Origin: Giesbergeria anulus
GTDB lineage: Bacteria > Pseudomonadota > Gammaproteobacteria > Burkholderiales > Burkholderiaceae_C
Reading direction: 5' to 3'
NCBI RefSeq assembly: GCF_900111115.1
Contig: NZ_FOGD01000005.1
Location: 105,373-169,372, forward strand
Length of the DNA: 64,000 nt
The position numbers and the translations under genes were made by a program. Shown piece by piece: positions 1 to 9,741 of this stretch. Positions within the stretch are counted from its first letter, which is position 1; each line of letters begins with the position of its first letter. Under the pieces are notes generated by a model that saw only the letters and a list, made by a program, of their open reading frames with translations, did no database searches and had not been told where the DNA came from.

Positions 1-1312
1 CATCGAGGTTGTTGGCAATGCTCACAAAGCGCTGCACCACTTTTTGTGGCGTTTTGTAGTCGATCAGAAACAGTTGGTGAGCATCAATTTGATTGCCCAC
101 CTTGCGCAGTTCTTCAAAGTCAGACTCGACTAAGCTCTCGACAATGCCACCTTGGGTGAGCCATTTTCGCTCTTTGCCGTAGGCAATGGCTTTGTATTTT
201 TTACCATTGCAGGCCAGCTCAATCGATTCAATATCAATATGCCCACCATAGACGATTTGCAGCATACGGTGGTTGTCTAGGCCACGCCAGCCCACATACT
301 CTTGCTGCACTACTGAGGTGGCCAGATTGGCAATTTGGATCGGGTCTTTTTCTAGATCAAAAATCTTTCTGGCATGCTCAGAAGACTGGGCTCGCAACTT
401 GGTCTGGTGGTGGATTTTGAGGTCAATGCAGGCTTCGTACATCAGCCCGGTTTCGTGTGACCCAGCACATTGAGGGCAACTGAGCTTGCCCGTTTTTTTG
501 CATTTCTCGCAGGGGCAGGCCCCTTTGCCCGCACAGCGTTTGCAAGTGACAAAGGCATTGCCCCGGCAAGCCAAGCAAGGCACGGTGCCCTTGACGCATT
601 CGGCATTGGGGCAGGGAATCATCTCCTTGACGATCTGGTATTTGACCGTTTGTGGCCCGCCCTCTTTACCGCCCCCGCTAAATTCGTAGGGCACATCTTT
701 TTCTTGCACCACCTCGCCATTGCCTAGGCAAGTCATACACATGGTACGGCCTTGATCACAGCCAGAGGCGCGGCAGGGCAGTTTTTGGTTGCCGTGGCAA
801 TCGGGGCAGACATATTCGCGATTGCCTTTGCACATGTCGCACACCACCTCGCCTTCTTTGTTGCACGTTTGGCATTTTTGCAAACTCCAAAAGCGCGCGG
901 CAGTGCCAAGGTATGTGCCCTCTTCCAAGTCCAGAGGCAATCCTGGATGGTTTTTGACCTTGTCGTCTAGCCTTTTTTCGGCGTCAGCCTCTAACTTTTC
1001 GATCAACGCCACCATGCCCGTCTGGGCTAGGTCATCAGAGGGGGTGCGGTGGTCTTTAGACTGGGCTTTGAAGTAGCCATTGATCGGCGTCACCTTGATG
1101 TTCTTGTATAAAACAAAGGAGGCGCTTAGGGTAAAGTCTTGGTCAAATACATTTTGCTGCACTGCCACGACATCGGTGGCCTTGAAGCTGGTCTTTTCTG
1201 CCACCATGCGCTGGATTTCTTGCAGTAAAGGCCCCGCTTGCCCTACAGTAGCAGATGGCGTTGGGGCAGTGGCAAGTTCAGGAGAGGCAGAATTTGCAGC
1301 AGGCTTGTTCAT
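1..1312 (-). CDS. CxxC-repeat zinc-finger protein (DnaJ-cysteine-rich-like), partial
   Basis: This reading frame starts at an ATG at 1312 and runs off the left edge without a stop, giving at least 437 residues. The middle holds about ten paired cysteines (CQTC, CDMC, CPDC, CMTC, CLAC, CKRC, CEKC, CPQC among them), several followed by G-x-G or G-N, as in the zinc-binding region of DnaJ. No J domain is visible in the N-terminal part, which is an Ala/Pro-rich leader followed by an uncharacterised segment. It probably binds several zinc ions; the function is unknown. It points the same way as the aromatic operon but lies beyond the thioesterase after about 120 bases, so co-transcription is uncertain. 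The C-terminus is outside the window. Confidence 0.7.
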   Translation of the reverse strand, partial: MNKPAANSASPELATAPTPSATVGQAGPLLQEIQRMVAEKTSFKATDVVAVQQNVFDQDFTLSASFVLYKNIKVTPINGYFKAQSKDHRTPSDDLAQTGMVALIEKLEADAEKRLDDKVKNHPGLPLDLEEGTYLGTAARFWSLQKCQTCNKEGEVVCDMCKGNREYVCPDCHGNQKLPCRASGCDQGRTMCMTCLGNGEVVQEKDVPYEFSGGGKEGGPQTVKYQIVKEMIPCPNAECVKGTVPCLACRGNAFVTCKRCAGKGACPCEKCKKTGKLSCPQCAGSHETGLMYEACIDLKIHHQTKLRAQSSEHARKIFDLEKDPIQIANLATSVVQQEYVGWRGLDNHRMLQIVYGGHIDIESIELACNGKKYKAIAYGKERKWLTQGGIVESLVESDFEELRKVGNQIDAHQLFLIDYKTPQKVVQRFVSIANNLD

Positions 1313-1435
1313 GGCGGGTGGGTTAAAAATGGACGGTTCAGGGGCACAGAGAATTCCATCCGTTGCCAGACGCCATTTTTAACCAGTTTCCATAGAACAG
1401 CACTATCGGGCGCAGCACAAGTGCGCCATCGTGGC

Positions 1436-1873
1436 TTAGTAGTAGCGGTTGGGCACTGCCAACACAGCCATCGTGACGCGCGAGATGCAGACCAACTTAC
1501 CAGCCTCGCTGGTGATGCGTACTTCCCACACTTGGCTGCTGCGCCCAATGTGAACTGGTTTAGCAATGCCATACACCCAGCCCTCTGAGACAGCACGGAT
1601 GTGATTGGCGTTGATTTCTTGGCCTACGCAGTGAAACTGGGCTGGATCGACCACATGCGCGGCGGCCCACGAGGCCAGCGTCTCGGCAAACAACACCGAC
1701 GCACCGCCGTGCAGCACACCGGCAGGCTGGCGCGTGCGCTCGTCTACCGGCATCCGGCCTTTGAGGTAATCGTCACCTGTTTCGAGTAACTCAATGCCTA
1801 AAGTGCCGTTGGCGCATTGCGCGCCTCTTTCGTTGATGGTGTCCAGGGGTACGTCAGAAAACCAAATCGCCAT
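1436..1873 (-). CDS. PaaI/YbdB-type hotdog-fold thioesterase
   Basis: A 145-residue protein of the size of single-domain hotdog acyl-CoA thioesterases. The motif GVLHGGASVLFAE carries the HGG signature of the PaaI/EntH/MenI group and the conserved acidic residue on the following helix. A good ribosome site (AAGGAGACATAG) precedes the ATG. It is the last gene of the long minus-strand aromatic operon, about 30 bases after LivF. Family knowledge suggests hydrolysis of an aryl- or acyl-CoA; given the CoA ligase in the same operon, a housekeeping role releasing trapped CoA is plausible. The exact substrate is not deducible. Confidence 0.8.
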   Translation of the reverse strand: MAIWFSDVPLDTINERGAQCANGTLGIELLETGDDYLKGRMPVDERTRQPAGVLHGGASVLFAETLASWAAAHVVDPAQFHCVGQEINANHIRAVSEGWVYGIAKPVHIGRSSQVWEVRITSEAGKLVCISRVTMAVLAVPNRYY

Positions 1874-1902
1874 CTATGTCTCCTTCAGGTAGTGGGGGAT
1901 GC

Positions 1903-2652
1903 TCAGTGCTTGGCAGCACCGAGATAGGCTTCCACCACCTTGGGGTTTTTGGCCAAGTCTGCGGCCTTGCCCTCTAAGGTGATGTCGCCCACTTCCAGAA
2001 CATAGCCGTAATCGGATACCTGTAGCGCGGCACGGGAATTTTGCTCAATCAGCAGCGTAGCCACGCCAGTGTCGCGCAAGCGCGCAATCACTTGGAACAC
2101 TTCGGCCATGACACGCGGGGCCAAACCCAACGACGGCTCATCGAGCATCAGCACCTTGGGGTCGCTCATCAGGGCGCGGCCCAAAGCGATCATTTGGCGC
2201 TCACCCCCCGACATGGTGCCTGCCAGTTGCAAGCGACGCTCTTTCAGGCGCGGGAAGGTGGTGTAAATACCTTCGAGCCCATCGCGGTACGACCAGCCCG
2301 GTTTGCGCCGACGGTAGGCCCCCAGCACAAGGTTGTCTTCCACCGTCATAGTAGAAAAAAGCTCGCGCTTTTCTGGCACCAGTGCCAGCCCCAAGCCCAA
2401 GCGCTGCTCGACGGCATCGTGCGAGACATCGCGGCCTTGGTAGGTGATCTGGCCTTCGGTCTGGCCCGGTGCGGGCAATACGCCCATGATGGCATTGAGC
2501 AGCGTGGACTTGCCCGCACCATTGGGGCCAATCACGGTGACGATTTGCCCAGCACGCACTTGGATATTGGCGTTGCGCAGGGCCTCGACCTTGCCATAGC
2601 GGGCGCTCAAGCTGTGTGTGTTCAGCACAACGGGGTGCTTGTCCTTGCTCAT
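1903..2652 (-). CDS. livF: Branched-chain amino acid/aromatic ABC transporter ATP-binding protein LivF
   Basis: A 249-residue ABC ATPase of the LivF type. It has Walker A GPNGAGKS, the signature MSGGERQMIALGRAL and Walker B VLMLDEPSLGLAP in the usual order, plus the H-loop region near LLIEQN. It energises uptake together with the LivG domain of the preceding fused gene. Its ATG overlaps the stop of that gene (ATGA), so translation is probably coupled. In aromatic degradation operons Liv-type transporters commonly import aromatic acids; here the co-encoded binding protein and CoA ligase support that reading over amino acid uptake. Confidence 0.9.
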   Translation of the reverse strand: MSKDKHPVVLNTHSLSARYGKVEALRNANIQVRAGQIVTVIGPNGAGKSTLLNAIMGVLPAPGQTEGQITYQGRDVSHDAVEQRLGLGLALVPEKRELFSTMTVEDNLVLGAYRRRKPGWSYRDGLEGIYTTFPRLKERRLQLAGTMSGGERQMIALGRALMSDPKVLMLDEPSLGLAPRVMAEVFQVIARLRDTGVATLLIEQNSRAALQVSDYGYVLEVGDITLEGKAADLAKNPKVVEAYLGAAKH

Positions 2653-4514
2653 TCGATGCCTCCCAAGTAGGCGGCCAGCACGGCCTCGTTGTTTTGGATT
2701 TCGGTGGGCAGGCCCTCGGCAATCTTGCTGCCAAACTCCATCACCACCAGCCGGTCGGTAATGCCCATCACAAAGTCCATATCGTGTTCCACCAGCAGCA
2801 CCGACATCCCTTCGGCTTTGAGCTGTTGCAGCAGGGTGGACAAGGCTTGCTTTTCCTTCAGGCGCAAGCCTGCTGCGGGCTCATCCAACAGTAGCAGCAC
2901 TGGGTCGGTACACAGGGCGCGGGCAATTTCCAGAATGCGTTGCTGGCCCAAAGCCAAGCTACCGGCGGGGGTGTGCATAAACTCTTCCAAGCCAACACGC
3001 TTGATTTGTTCGGCGGCCAAATAGAGCAGGCGCGCTTCCTCCACCCGGTCTAGGCGCAGGGCAGCGCGCACGGGGTCGGTATGGCCGCGCAGGTGTGTGC
3101 CCATCGCCACGTTCTCTAGCACCGACAGGTGCGGGATCAAATGGACGTGCTGGAAACTGCGGCCAATGCCACGTTGCACAATGCGGCGCGAATCGAGGGT
3201 GTCGATGCGCTGGCCGCAAAAGCGGATTTCGCCGCTCGTCACCGGCAGCACGCCCGTGACCAAATTGAACATGGTCGATTTACCGGCACCGTTGGGGCCG
3301 ATCAGGCCAACGATCTCACCGGCGCGCAGGTCAAACTGCATATCTTTGACCGCCACCAAGCCGCCAAACTGCTTGCGTGCCTCGTTCACTTCCAAAATGA
3401 TGCTGCCGGGCGTGGGCTTGGCGCGGCGGGGCATATCGCTGTAGCCTTCGGGGGCGATTTCGGGGGCCACCACTTCGGGTTCAGGGGGATGGACGTGTGC
3501 CCACAGCGCCGTGACGCGCGGCCAGATACCATCGCGGGCATGGTGCAACAGCAGCACCACCATCAGGCCAAAGAACAGCATTTCGTAGTTGCCATTGCTG
3601 CCCAGCAGCAGCGGCAGCCAGTCTTGCAACTGGCTTTTCAGGCCGGTGAGCAACCCAGCCCCCAAAATGGCTCCCCAAACGTGGCCGACACCGCCCACCA
3701 CGGCCATAAACAGATATTCAATGCCCATGTTCAAGCCAAACGGCGTGGCGCTGACCGACCGTTGCAGGTGGGCATAGAGCCAGCCCGACAGACTCGCCAT
3801 CAGCGCAGCCAGCACAAACACCAACACCTTGTACTGTGCAGTGTGAATGCCCATCGCCTCAGGCATGGTCTTGCCCTTGGCCAGCGCATGGATAGCACGG
3901 CCCGGACGCGAATTGAGCAAATTGAGCACCAGCCAAACACAGCCTCCCAAGCAGAACCAGATCAGGCCATACATGACACGCGGGCTGGATAAGTCCACAC
4001 CCAGCACCGTCAGGGGTGGGATACCAGAGATACCGTCGTACTTGCCCAAAAACTCCAGCGTGCCAAACAAGTAGTACAGAGACAGGCTCCAAGCAATGGT
4101 GGCCAGTGGCAGGTAGTGACCCGACAGACGCACCGTCATGGCACCAATAGCCAAGGCAGCAGCCCCAGACACCAGCAAGCCCATCGGCAAGCCCAGCCAA
4201 GGCGACCAGCCCAGCGTGGTGGAGAGGTAAGCCGTGGTGTAGGCCCCCAGCCCCACAAAGGCCGCTTGACCAAACGAGGTCAGGCCGCCCACACCAGTGA
4301 GCAATACCAGCCCCAGCGCCGCAATGGCGTACAGGCCGATGTAGTTGCCCAGCGTGATCCAGAAGCTGGGCACGGGCAGAAACGGGAACAAGAAGAACCA
4401 CGCAAACAAAAGCCATTGCAGCTTTTTGGTGGAAAGAGAAGCAAGCAGACGCATGGGAAGAAGGCTCAGGGTTGGAGGGGTAGCATCAATCAAGACAGTC
4501 CGCGTGACCATCAC
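2649..4514 (-). CDS. Fused LivM permease - LivG ATPase of a branched-chain-type ABC transporter
   Basis: A single 621-residue frame joins two subunits that are usually separate. About residues 30-330 are a hydrophobic LivM-like permease with multiple membrane segments. About residues 365-621 are a LivG-like ATPase with Walker A GPNGAGKS, signature [15 protein letters not shown] and Walker [12 protein letters not shown]. The linker between them is charged and Pro-rich ([10 protein letters not shown]). The start overlaps the stop of livH by four bases and its own stop overlaps livF, so all three are tightly coupled. No frameshift is seen at the junction. Such LivM-LivG fusions exist in other proteobacteria, so this is probably a genuine bifunctional protein. 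Confidence 0.9.
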   Translation of the reverse strand: MMVTRTVLIDATPPTLSLLPMRLLASLSTKKLQWLLFAWFFLFPFLPVPSFWITLGNYIGLYAIAALGLVLLTGVGGLTSFGQAAFVGLGAYTTAYLSTTLGWSPWLGLPMGLLVSGAAALAIGAMTVRLSGHYLPLATIAWSLSLYYLFGTLEFLGKYDGISGIPPLTVLGVDLSSPRVMYGLIWFCLGGCVWLVLNLLNSRPGRAIHALAKGKTMPEAMGIHTAQYKVLVFVLAALMASLSGWLYAHLQRSVSATPFGLNMGIEYLFMAVVGGVGHVWGAILGAGLLTGLKSQLQDWLPLLLGSNGNYEMLFFGLMVVLLLHHARDGIWPRVTALWAHVHPPEPEVVAPEIAPEGYSDMPRRAKPTPGSIILEVNEARKQFGGLVAVKDMQFDLRAGEIVGLIGPNGAGKSTMFNLVTGVLPVTSGEIRFCGQRIDTLDSRRIVQRGIGRSFQHVHLIPHLSVLENVAMGTHLRGHTDPVRAALRLDRVEEARLLYLAAEQIKRVGLEEFMHTPAGSLALGQQRILEIARALCTDPVLLLLDEPAAGLRLKEKQALSTLLQQLKAEGMSVLLVEHDMDFVMGITDRLVVMEFGSKIAEGLPTEIQNNEAVLAAYLGGIE

Positions 4515-5560
4515 TCTTCATCGCTGTGCGGCGAGCGCCACGAGCGCCAAGCCAGCACCGGCAGAATCAAGGTGAACACAATCACCTCCTTGTAGTCACT
4601 GGCCCAGAATGAGGAGTAGCTCTCTAGCAGCCCGACCAGCACGGCACCAATGGCCGCCAGCGGGTAGCTGGCCAACCCACCAATGATGGCGGCGACAAAA
4701 CCCTTGAGGGCGACGACAAAGCCGGTGTCGTACTGCACCGTGTTCATCGGCCCAATCAGGATGCCCGCCAACGAGCCTAGCCCTGCCGACAAGCCAAACG
4801 CCAAGCGGCCCGCTTGGGTGGTACCAATACCCACCAGCCGCGCACCGTTGCGGTTGACCGCTGTGGCGCGCAGCGCCTTGCCCATGAGCGTGCGATCAAA
4901 GAACAGGTAGAGCAGCGCAATCAGCGACAGCGACACCACCACGACCAGCGCACTCTGGCCCGAAATCAACAGCGCCCCGACCGAGGTACTCCACTCGGTA
5001 AACGGCAGGGTGCGCGAGCCTTCGGGGCCAAACACCAGCAGGCCCAAACTCAACAGCGCAAAATGCACCGCCACCGAGACGATCAGCAGCACCAGCACTG
5101 AGGCTTCGGCCACCGGCTGGTAGGCCAAGCGGTAGATCATCAATCCCAGTGGCACCGTAATGCCCAGTACCAACAAAATTTGCAACACCATCGGCAGTGT
5201 GTGCCAAGGCAGCACCGAAACCAGCGCCCACACCAACAATGGGTAGAGCAAATTTTCTGCGGCGCTCCAGCCCAGCAGTTTGGGCGACAGGGGTTTGTAG
5301 CGGCGGTGGTGCAAGGCCGTCACCAACTCCGTCAAGAAGGTGGCTACCCCCAGCGCCAGCAGCAAGCCGACCAGACGCGGAAACTGCTCCGTTTGCAAAG
5401 CGGCCAAGGTCAGGGCACCAAAGCCGACAAATTCGCCTTGGGGCAAAAAAATCACCCGCGTGACGGAAAACACCAACACCAGCGCCATCGCCAGCAAGGC
5501 GTACACCGCGCCGTTGGTGATGCCATCTTGGGCCAAGATGGCGGCAATACTTAAATCCAT
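4511..5560 (-). CDS. livH: Branched-chain-type ABC transporter permease LivH
   Basis: A 349-residue, very hydrophobic permease of the LivH family ([20 protein letters not shown] near the N-terminus, [15 protein letters not shown] loop later). I place the start at 5560 because AGGAGACAAC precedes that ATG and the conserved sequence begins right there; a longer open frame to 5707 adds only non-conserved residues overlapping the intergenic gap. It pairs with the LivM half of the next gene to form the membrane channel for the substrate delivered by the binding protein encoded at 8526-9665. Confidence 0.88.
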   Translation of the reverse strand: MDLSIAAILAQDGITNGAVYALLAMALVLVFSVTRVIFLPQGEFVGFGALTLAALQTEQFPRLVGLLLALGVATFLTELVTALHHRRYKPLSPKLLGWSAAENLLYPLLVWALVSVLPWHTLPMVLQILLVLGITVPLGLMIYRLAYQPVAEASVLVLLIVSVAVHFALLSLGLLVFGPEGSRTLPFTEWSTSVGALLISGQSALVVVVSLSLIALLYLFFDRTLMGKALRATAVNRNGARLVGIGTTQAGRLAFGLSAGLGSLAGILIGPMNTVQYDTGFVVALKGFVAAIIGGLASYPLAAIGAVLVGLLESYSSFWASDYKEVIVFTLILPVLAWRSWRSPHSDEE

Positions 5561-5621
5561 GTTGTCTCCTGGTTCAGCCCAGCGCTCGGTCTGGCTGATA
5601 CGGTGGTTCGGCAGCGGGGGT

Positions 5622-6629
5622 TCAGGCCGTGTTGATGACAAAGGCGTCGCAGAAAAAATGCGCTGCGGGCAGCCCCGCCTGCGCGATAAAGGCATCACGG
5701 GCGGCATCGATCATCAGCGGGTTGCCACAGGCATAGACCTCGTGGCCCGACAGGTCGGGCAGGTCTTGCAGTACGGCGGCATGGACAAAGCCCGTGCGGC
5801 CTTGCCAGTCGGCTTCTGGCTGCGACAGCACCGGCACCAACTGCACGCCCGGAAATTGCGCCTGCCAAGCCGCCACCGATTCGACGACATACAAATCGCT
5901 CCAACGCCGGCCGCCCCAATAGAGCACAGCACCGCGCTGGGCGATGGCCGCACCGTGGCTGCGCAGCAGTGCAGCAATGGGGGCATAGCCAGTGCCCGAA
6001 GCCAGCAGCACGATGGGAGCTGTGCCCTTGTGCAGCACAAAGGTGCCATACGGCCCCTGAATGCGCAGCAAATCGCGGGGCTTGAGCTTGTCGTAGGCGT
6101 GGGGTGAGAAACGCCCGCCGTCCATGCGGCGCACGTGCAGCTCTAGCAAACCTTCGGTATTGGGCACATTGGCCAAGCTGTAACTGCGCCGTGCGCCATC
6201 TTTGAGCAGCACGTCAATGTACTGGCCCGCTTGGAAATGAAACCCCGATGCCGCTGGCACCTGCAATTGCACAATGGCGACATCAGCGCTAGGGCGTTGC
6301 ACGTCCAGCACCCGTGCGCCCACCGTCACGACGCGCTGGCCCGGCTCCTTGGGCACATCGGGGGCTTGCAGCACCAAATCACCCAAAGGGAAAGCCTGAC
6401 AAGTCCGGCACTGGCCTGCCGGTACCGGCTCGGCCCCAGCGGGGGCTGGCTCAGCATGGCGCACATCGCCCGCACTCAGCGCTAGATGGCAACTGTTGCA
6501 GGTGCCAGCACGGCAACTGTGTGGCAGCCAGTACCCGGCGGCAATGGCAGCATCCAGCACCGTTTGCGCTGGCGTGCAGGCAAAGCTGCCGCCGTGGGGT
6601 TCTAGCTGTATCTGAAAAGTGTCGGACAT
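5622..6629 (-). CDS. 2Fe-2S ferredoxin-FAD-NAD(P)H oxidoreductase, probable reductase of the ring-hydroxylating dioxygenase
   Basis: A 335-residue three-domain reductase. Residues 1-90 are a plant-type ferredoxin domain with cysteines CRAGTCNSC and a later CRTC. Next is an FAD domain with the RSYSLA motif, then an NAD(P)-binding domain with ASGTGYAPI and the C-terminal CGNPLMID. It passes electrons from NAD(P)H to a ferredoxin or oxygenase. In this operon the obvious partner is the Rieske ferredoxin/dioxygenase at 10.6-12.9 kb, although the reductase is encoded several genes downstream. A role as reductase of another oxygenase cannot be excluded. The ribosome site is weak. Confidence 0.85.
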   Translation of the reverse strand: MSDTFQIQLEPHGGSFACTPAQTVLDAAIAAGYWLPHSCRAGTCNSCHLALSAGDVRHAEPAPAGAEPVPAGQCRTCQAFPLGDLVLQAPDVPKEPGQRVVTVGARVLDVQRPSADVAIVQLQVPAASGFHFQAGQYIDVLLKDGARRSYSLANVPNTEGLLELHVRRMDGGRFSPHAYDKLKPRDLLRIQGPYGTFVLHKGTAPIVLLASGTGYAPIAALLRSHGAAIAQRGAVLYWGGRRWSDLYVVESVAAWQAQFPGVQLVPVLSQPEADWQGRTGFVHAAVLQDLPDLSGHEVYACGNPLMIDAARDAFIAQAGLPAAHFFCDAFVINTA

Positions 6630-6700
6630 GGTGGTTCAGCCTGCTGCGCGCATCGGGCTGCTGCTCGGTCATCGGGGTTGCAAAAAGGGGCTTGTCGGCT

Positions 6701-8503
6701 TTAGCCGCAAACAACCACAGCTTCGGGGCGCGGCTTGCTGTGCAGCAGTTGCACCTTGTCGGCGCGGCGCTTGAGCACGGCGCGCTGGTTGATGTAGCCT
6801 TTGTCGGTGATCTCGCCGTCATCCATGCTGGGTGGCTCGTCCAGCATCAGCGCACGGCTGGCACTTTGCGAAGAGCCACCGCCTTCAGCGCGCAGCTTGC
6901 GCAGCCCTGCTTGCAGATGCACGGCCAGCTCTTCGGCGGTGAGGCCCTTGGCGGCAGCGCTGGGAAACACCAGCAGCCCCACTTCATCGGCATCATGGCC
7001 GGTCACGACCACATCCTGCGCCCAAGGTGCCAGCGCCGTGACGGCCTTGACACGCAGCGTACCCACCGAGACCCAAGTGCCGGTGGTGAGCTTGAAGTCT
7101 TCGGCCACGCGGCCATTGAATAACACGCCTTTTTCGGGGCGCTGCTCATCGACCAACAGCCCGGCATCGCCAATGATGTAGTAGCCTTCTTCGTCAAAGG
7201 CTTTGGCGGTTTGCTCTGGGTTGTGCAGGTATTGGTTAAACACCTGTGGCCCCTTGACGCGCATTTCCAGCTTGCCGTTGTTGGGCACAAATTTCAGGCT
7301 GGTGCCGGGCACTGGCAGACCAATGCAGCCGGGGCCATCGAGTTTCCAATGCACATTGGTGATGAGCGGCGAAGTTTCGGTGGCCCCCCAAGCGGCGGTA
7401 AACCACACGGATTCACCCAGCACGCTTTTGGCGCTGCGCTCTAGCCGATCCCACGTGGCTTGGGGCAGGGCCGCAGCGGCATAAAACACACCGCGCAAGC
7501 GGCCAAAAAAGTCGCGGGCAAAGCTCTCGTCTTCTTCCAAAAAGGCAATCAGCGCATCAAAGCCCTTGGGCACATTGAAGTACAAATTGGGCTGCACTTC
7601 GCGCAGGTTGCGCACCGACTTTTCCATCAGCCCCGGCACCGGGCGGCCTTCGTCAATATAGAAGCTGCCGCCGTTGCACAGCACCATGTTCAGGTTGTGG
7701 TTGGTGCCAAAGGTGTGGCTCCAAGGCAACCACGAGACGATGACCGGCTTTTCCTCGCGCAAAAATGTCCAAGTTTGGCGGATTTGCTCTTGGTTGGCGC
7801 ACAGCATCCAGTGGGTATTGACGGCAATTTTGGGTTTGCCAGTCGAGCCAGACGTGAGCAGGTATTTGGCGTGCGTTTGCGGCGTGATGCGGGCAAAGGC
7901 CTCCATGACGGCTGGGGTTTCCTTGGCGCGGGTCAGCTCGGCAAACGAGCGCCCCACAGAGACGCTGTAGGCGTTGTGGCTGAGTACCACCGGGCAGTCC
8001 AGCCCCGCAGCGCGGATGGCTGGGCCATAGACTGCGCCATCAGAGGCATAGATCAGGCCGGGCTGCAATTCATGCAGGATGCCGGAAATCTTGCTGTGCT
8101 CTTTAGCCAAACGCGAATAAGCGCTGGTGATGGCGGCAAACGGGCGGCCAATGTGCATGGTGGCAAACATCAGCAGCGCTTGGTCGAGGCTGTTGTCCGA
8201 GAGGCACACCACGGGCGCGTTTTCTGCCAACCCACCATCTAACAAGGCTTGGGCAATGGCCCCAATCTTGTCGCGGGTCTGGGCATAGGTCAGTTTGACC
8301 CACTCGCCATCGGGGCCGCGCTCGGCCAAAAACAGGGCGTTGGGCGTGGTGCGCGCCCAGTGCTCTAGCCAGTCACCAATGCAGCGGGTGACGCTGCCCA
8401 GCGGCTCTGGCGATGTCAGGATGAACCCGCCCTCAGGCAGGTCTTGCTTGAGCACCGCAGGCGTAGCCAGCATGGCCGGGTTGGTAAAAAACGAACTACT
8501 CAT
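6701..8503 (-). CDS. Feruloyl-CoA synthase-like aryl-CoA ligase (AMP-forming)
   Basis: A 600-residue acyl-adenylate enzyme. It has the phosphate-binding loop LLTSGSTGKPK, the AWGATETSP motif and the late IIGDAGLLVD and FNGRVAEDFKLTTGTWVSVG motifs. The overall length and the C-terminal DKGYINQRAVLKRR stretch resemble feruloyl-CoA synthases and related aryl-CoA ligases. It should couple an aromatic or arylalkanoic acid to CoA using ATP. No enoyl-CoA hydratase/vanillin synthase lies nearby, so a feruloyl substrate is not supported by context; the ligase may activate the operon's substrate or the acid released by the C-C hydrolase. AGGAG precedes the ATG. Confidence 0.85.
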   Translation of the reverse strand: MSSSFFTNPAMLATPAVLKQDLPEGGFILTSPEPLGSVTRCIGDWLEHWARTTPNALFLAERGPDGEWVKLTYAQTRDKIGAIAQALLDGGLAENAPVVCLSDNSLDQALLMFATMHIGRPFAAITSAYSRLAKEHSKISGILHELQPGLIYASDGAVYGPAIRAAGLDCPVVLSHNAYSVSVGRSFAELTRAKETPAVMEAFARITPQTHAKYLLTSGSTGKPKIAVNTHWMLCANQEQIRQTWTFLREEKPVIVSWLPWSHTFGTNHNLNMVLCNGGSFYIDEGRPVPGLMEKSVRNLREVQPNLYFNVPKGFDALIAFLEEDESFARDFFGRLRGVFYAAAALPQATWDRLERSAKSVLGESVWFTAAWGATETSPLITNVHWKLDGPGCIGLPVPGTSLKFVPNNGKLEMRVKGPQVFNQYLHNPEQTAKAFDEEGYYIIGDAGLLVDEQRPEKGVLFNGRVAEDFKLTTGTWVSVGTLRVKAVTALAPWAQDVVVTGHDADEVGLLVFPSAAAKGLTAEELAVHLQAGLRKLRAEGGGSSQSASRALMLDEPPSMDDGEITDKGYINQRAVLKRRADKVQLLHSKPRPEAVVVCG

Positions 8504-8525
8504 GGTGTACGGCTCCTGCGCTGCG

Positions 8526-9665
8526 TTACTTCAAGAGCTTCCAAGCGTTCTTTTCAATCGTGACCAGCACCCGGCCATCCACGCCCAAGCCGGAGTGGTC
8601 GGTGGTGCTCATGGTGACTACGCCGTGGGAGACGGGCAGCTTGTTGGTTTTTTCGATGGCGTCGCGCAGGGCGCTGCGAAACTCCGGGGTGCCCGGCTTG
8701 GCTTGCTTGGCCACGGCAGCCACAGCCTTGTCCAGCACCAAATAGCTGTCATGGGCATAGGCACCAAAGGGGCTGCGCGAACCTGCGCCATACTTGCCTT
8801 CGTAGGCTTTCAAATAGTCCAAACCCGGCTTCTTGCTGGGGTGGTTGTCGGGCAGTTGCTCGGCCACCAGCACATTGCCGGTGGGCAGCACCACGCCTTC
8901 ATCAGCGGCACCCGAGACGCGCAAGAAGTCGTTGTTGGCAACGCCGTGGGTTTGGTAGAACTGGCCTTTGTAGCCCCGGTCGCGCAAAGCACGCATGGGC
9001 AGCGCCGCTGGCGTGCCGCTGGCCGCAATAAACACCGCTTGCGGATTGGTTTGCATCAGCTTGAGCGTTTGTGCCGTCACGCTTTGGTCACTACGGGCAT
9101 AGCGCTCCACAGCAGCCACCTTGATGCCGTGCAGGGCAGCACCCTTTTGCACGTCTTGCAACCAGCCTTCGCCGTAGGCGTCGCTAAAGCCGATAAAGGC
9201 AATCGTCTTGACGTTGTTGGCCTTCATGTGCTCAAACAGCGCCGAAGACATCACATTGACCGAGTGCGGCAGCGGAAACACCCACTGGATTTGCTTGGGC
9301 TCAAACGGGGCCAGCGCAATCTGCGGTGTTTTGCTGGCTGTGGCGGCTTCGGCAATAGCCAGGGAGGTGGGCACGGTGGTAGAACCGATGATGGCATCTA
9401 CCTTGTCCGAATCAATAAAACGGCGTGCATTTTTGGCCGCTTGGCTGGGGTCAGAGGCATCATCCAAGACGATGTAGTTCACCGGCAAGCCACCCAGAGT
9501 TTTGGGCAACAGCTCAATGCTGTTTTTTTCGGCAATACCCAGCGAGGCCGCTGGGCCGGTGGTGCTCAGTGATACCCCCACGTTAATGGTTTGTGCCTGC
9601 GCCAAAGCGGGCAGGGCCAAGCTGGCGGCGATAGCCAGAGCAGTGAGTGCGTTACGACGTTGCAT
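8526..9665 (-). CDS. Periplasmic binding protein of a branched-chain-type ABC transporter
   Basis: A 379-residue type I periplasmic binding protein (LivK/Peripla_BP_6). A signal peptide (MQRRNALTALAIAASLALP, cleavage after AQA) is followed by TINVGVSLSTTGPAASLG. The start at 9665 is chosen because AGGAGACAAATCC precedes it; the frame is open further upstream but that part overlaps the intergenic region and lacks conservation. It should capture the substrate for the LivH/LivMG/LivF transporter encoded downstream. In aromatic operons these proteins often bind aromatic acids; the ligand here is unknown. Confidence 0.9.
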   Translation of the reverse strand: MQRRNALTALAIAASLALPALAQAQTINVGVSLSTTGPAASLGIAEKNSIELLPKTLGGLPVNYIVLDDASDPSQAAKNARRFIDSDKVDAIIGSTTVPTSLAIAEAATASKTPQIALAPFEPKQIQWVFPLPHSVNVMSSALFEHMKANNVKTIAFIGFSDAYGEGWLQDVQKGAALHGIKVAAVERYARSDQSVTAQTLKLMQTNPQAVFIAASGTPAALPMRALRDRGYKGQFYQTHGVANNDFLRVSGAADEGVVLPTGNVLVAEQLPDNHPSKKPGLDYLKAYEGKYGAGSRSPFGAYAHDSYLVLDKAVAAVAKQAKPGTPEFRSALRDAIEKTNKLPVSHGVVTMSTTDHSGLGVDGRVLVTIEKNAWKLLK

Positions 9666-9741
9666 GGATTTGTCTCCTGTGGATTTAGTGTTGTGTTGTG
9701 TGAAAGAAAAAGCAGCGCCACTGGCCTGCACAGTGCTGGTG

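Noticed and set aside
8295..9572. Plus-strand open frame of 425 residues
   Set aside because: Antisense to the CoA ligase and binding-protein genes, with no recognisable motif or ribosome site.
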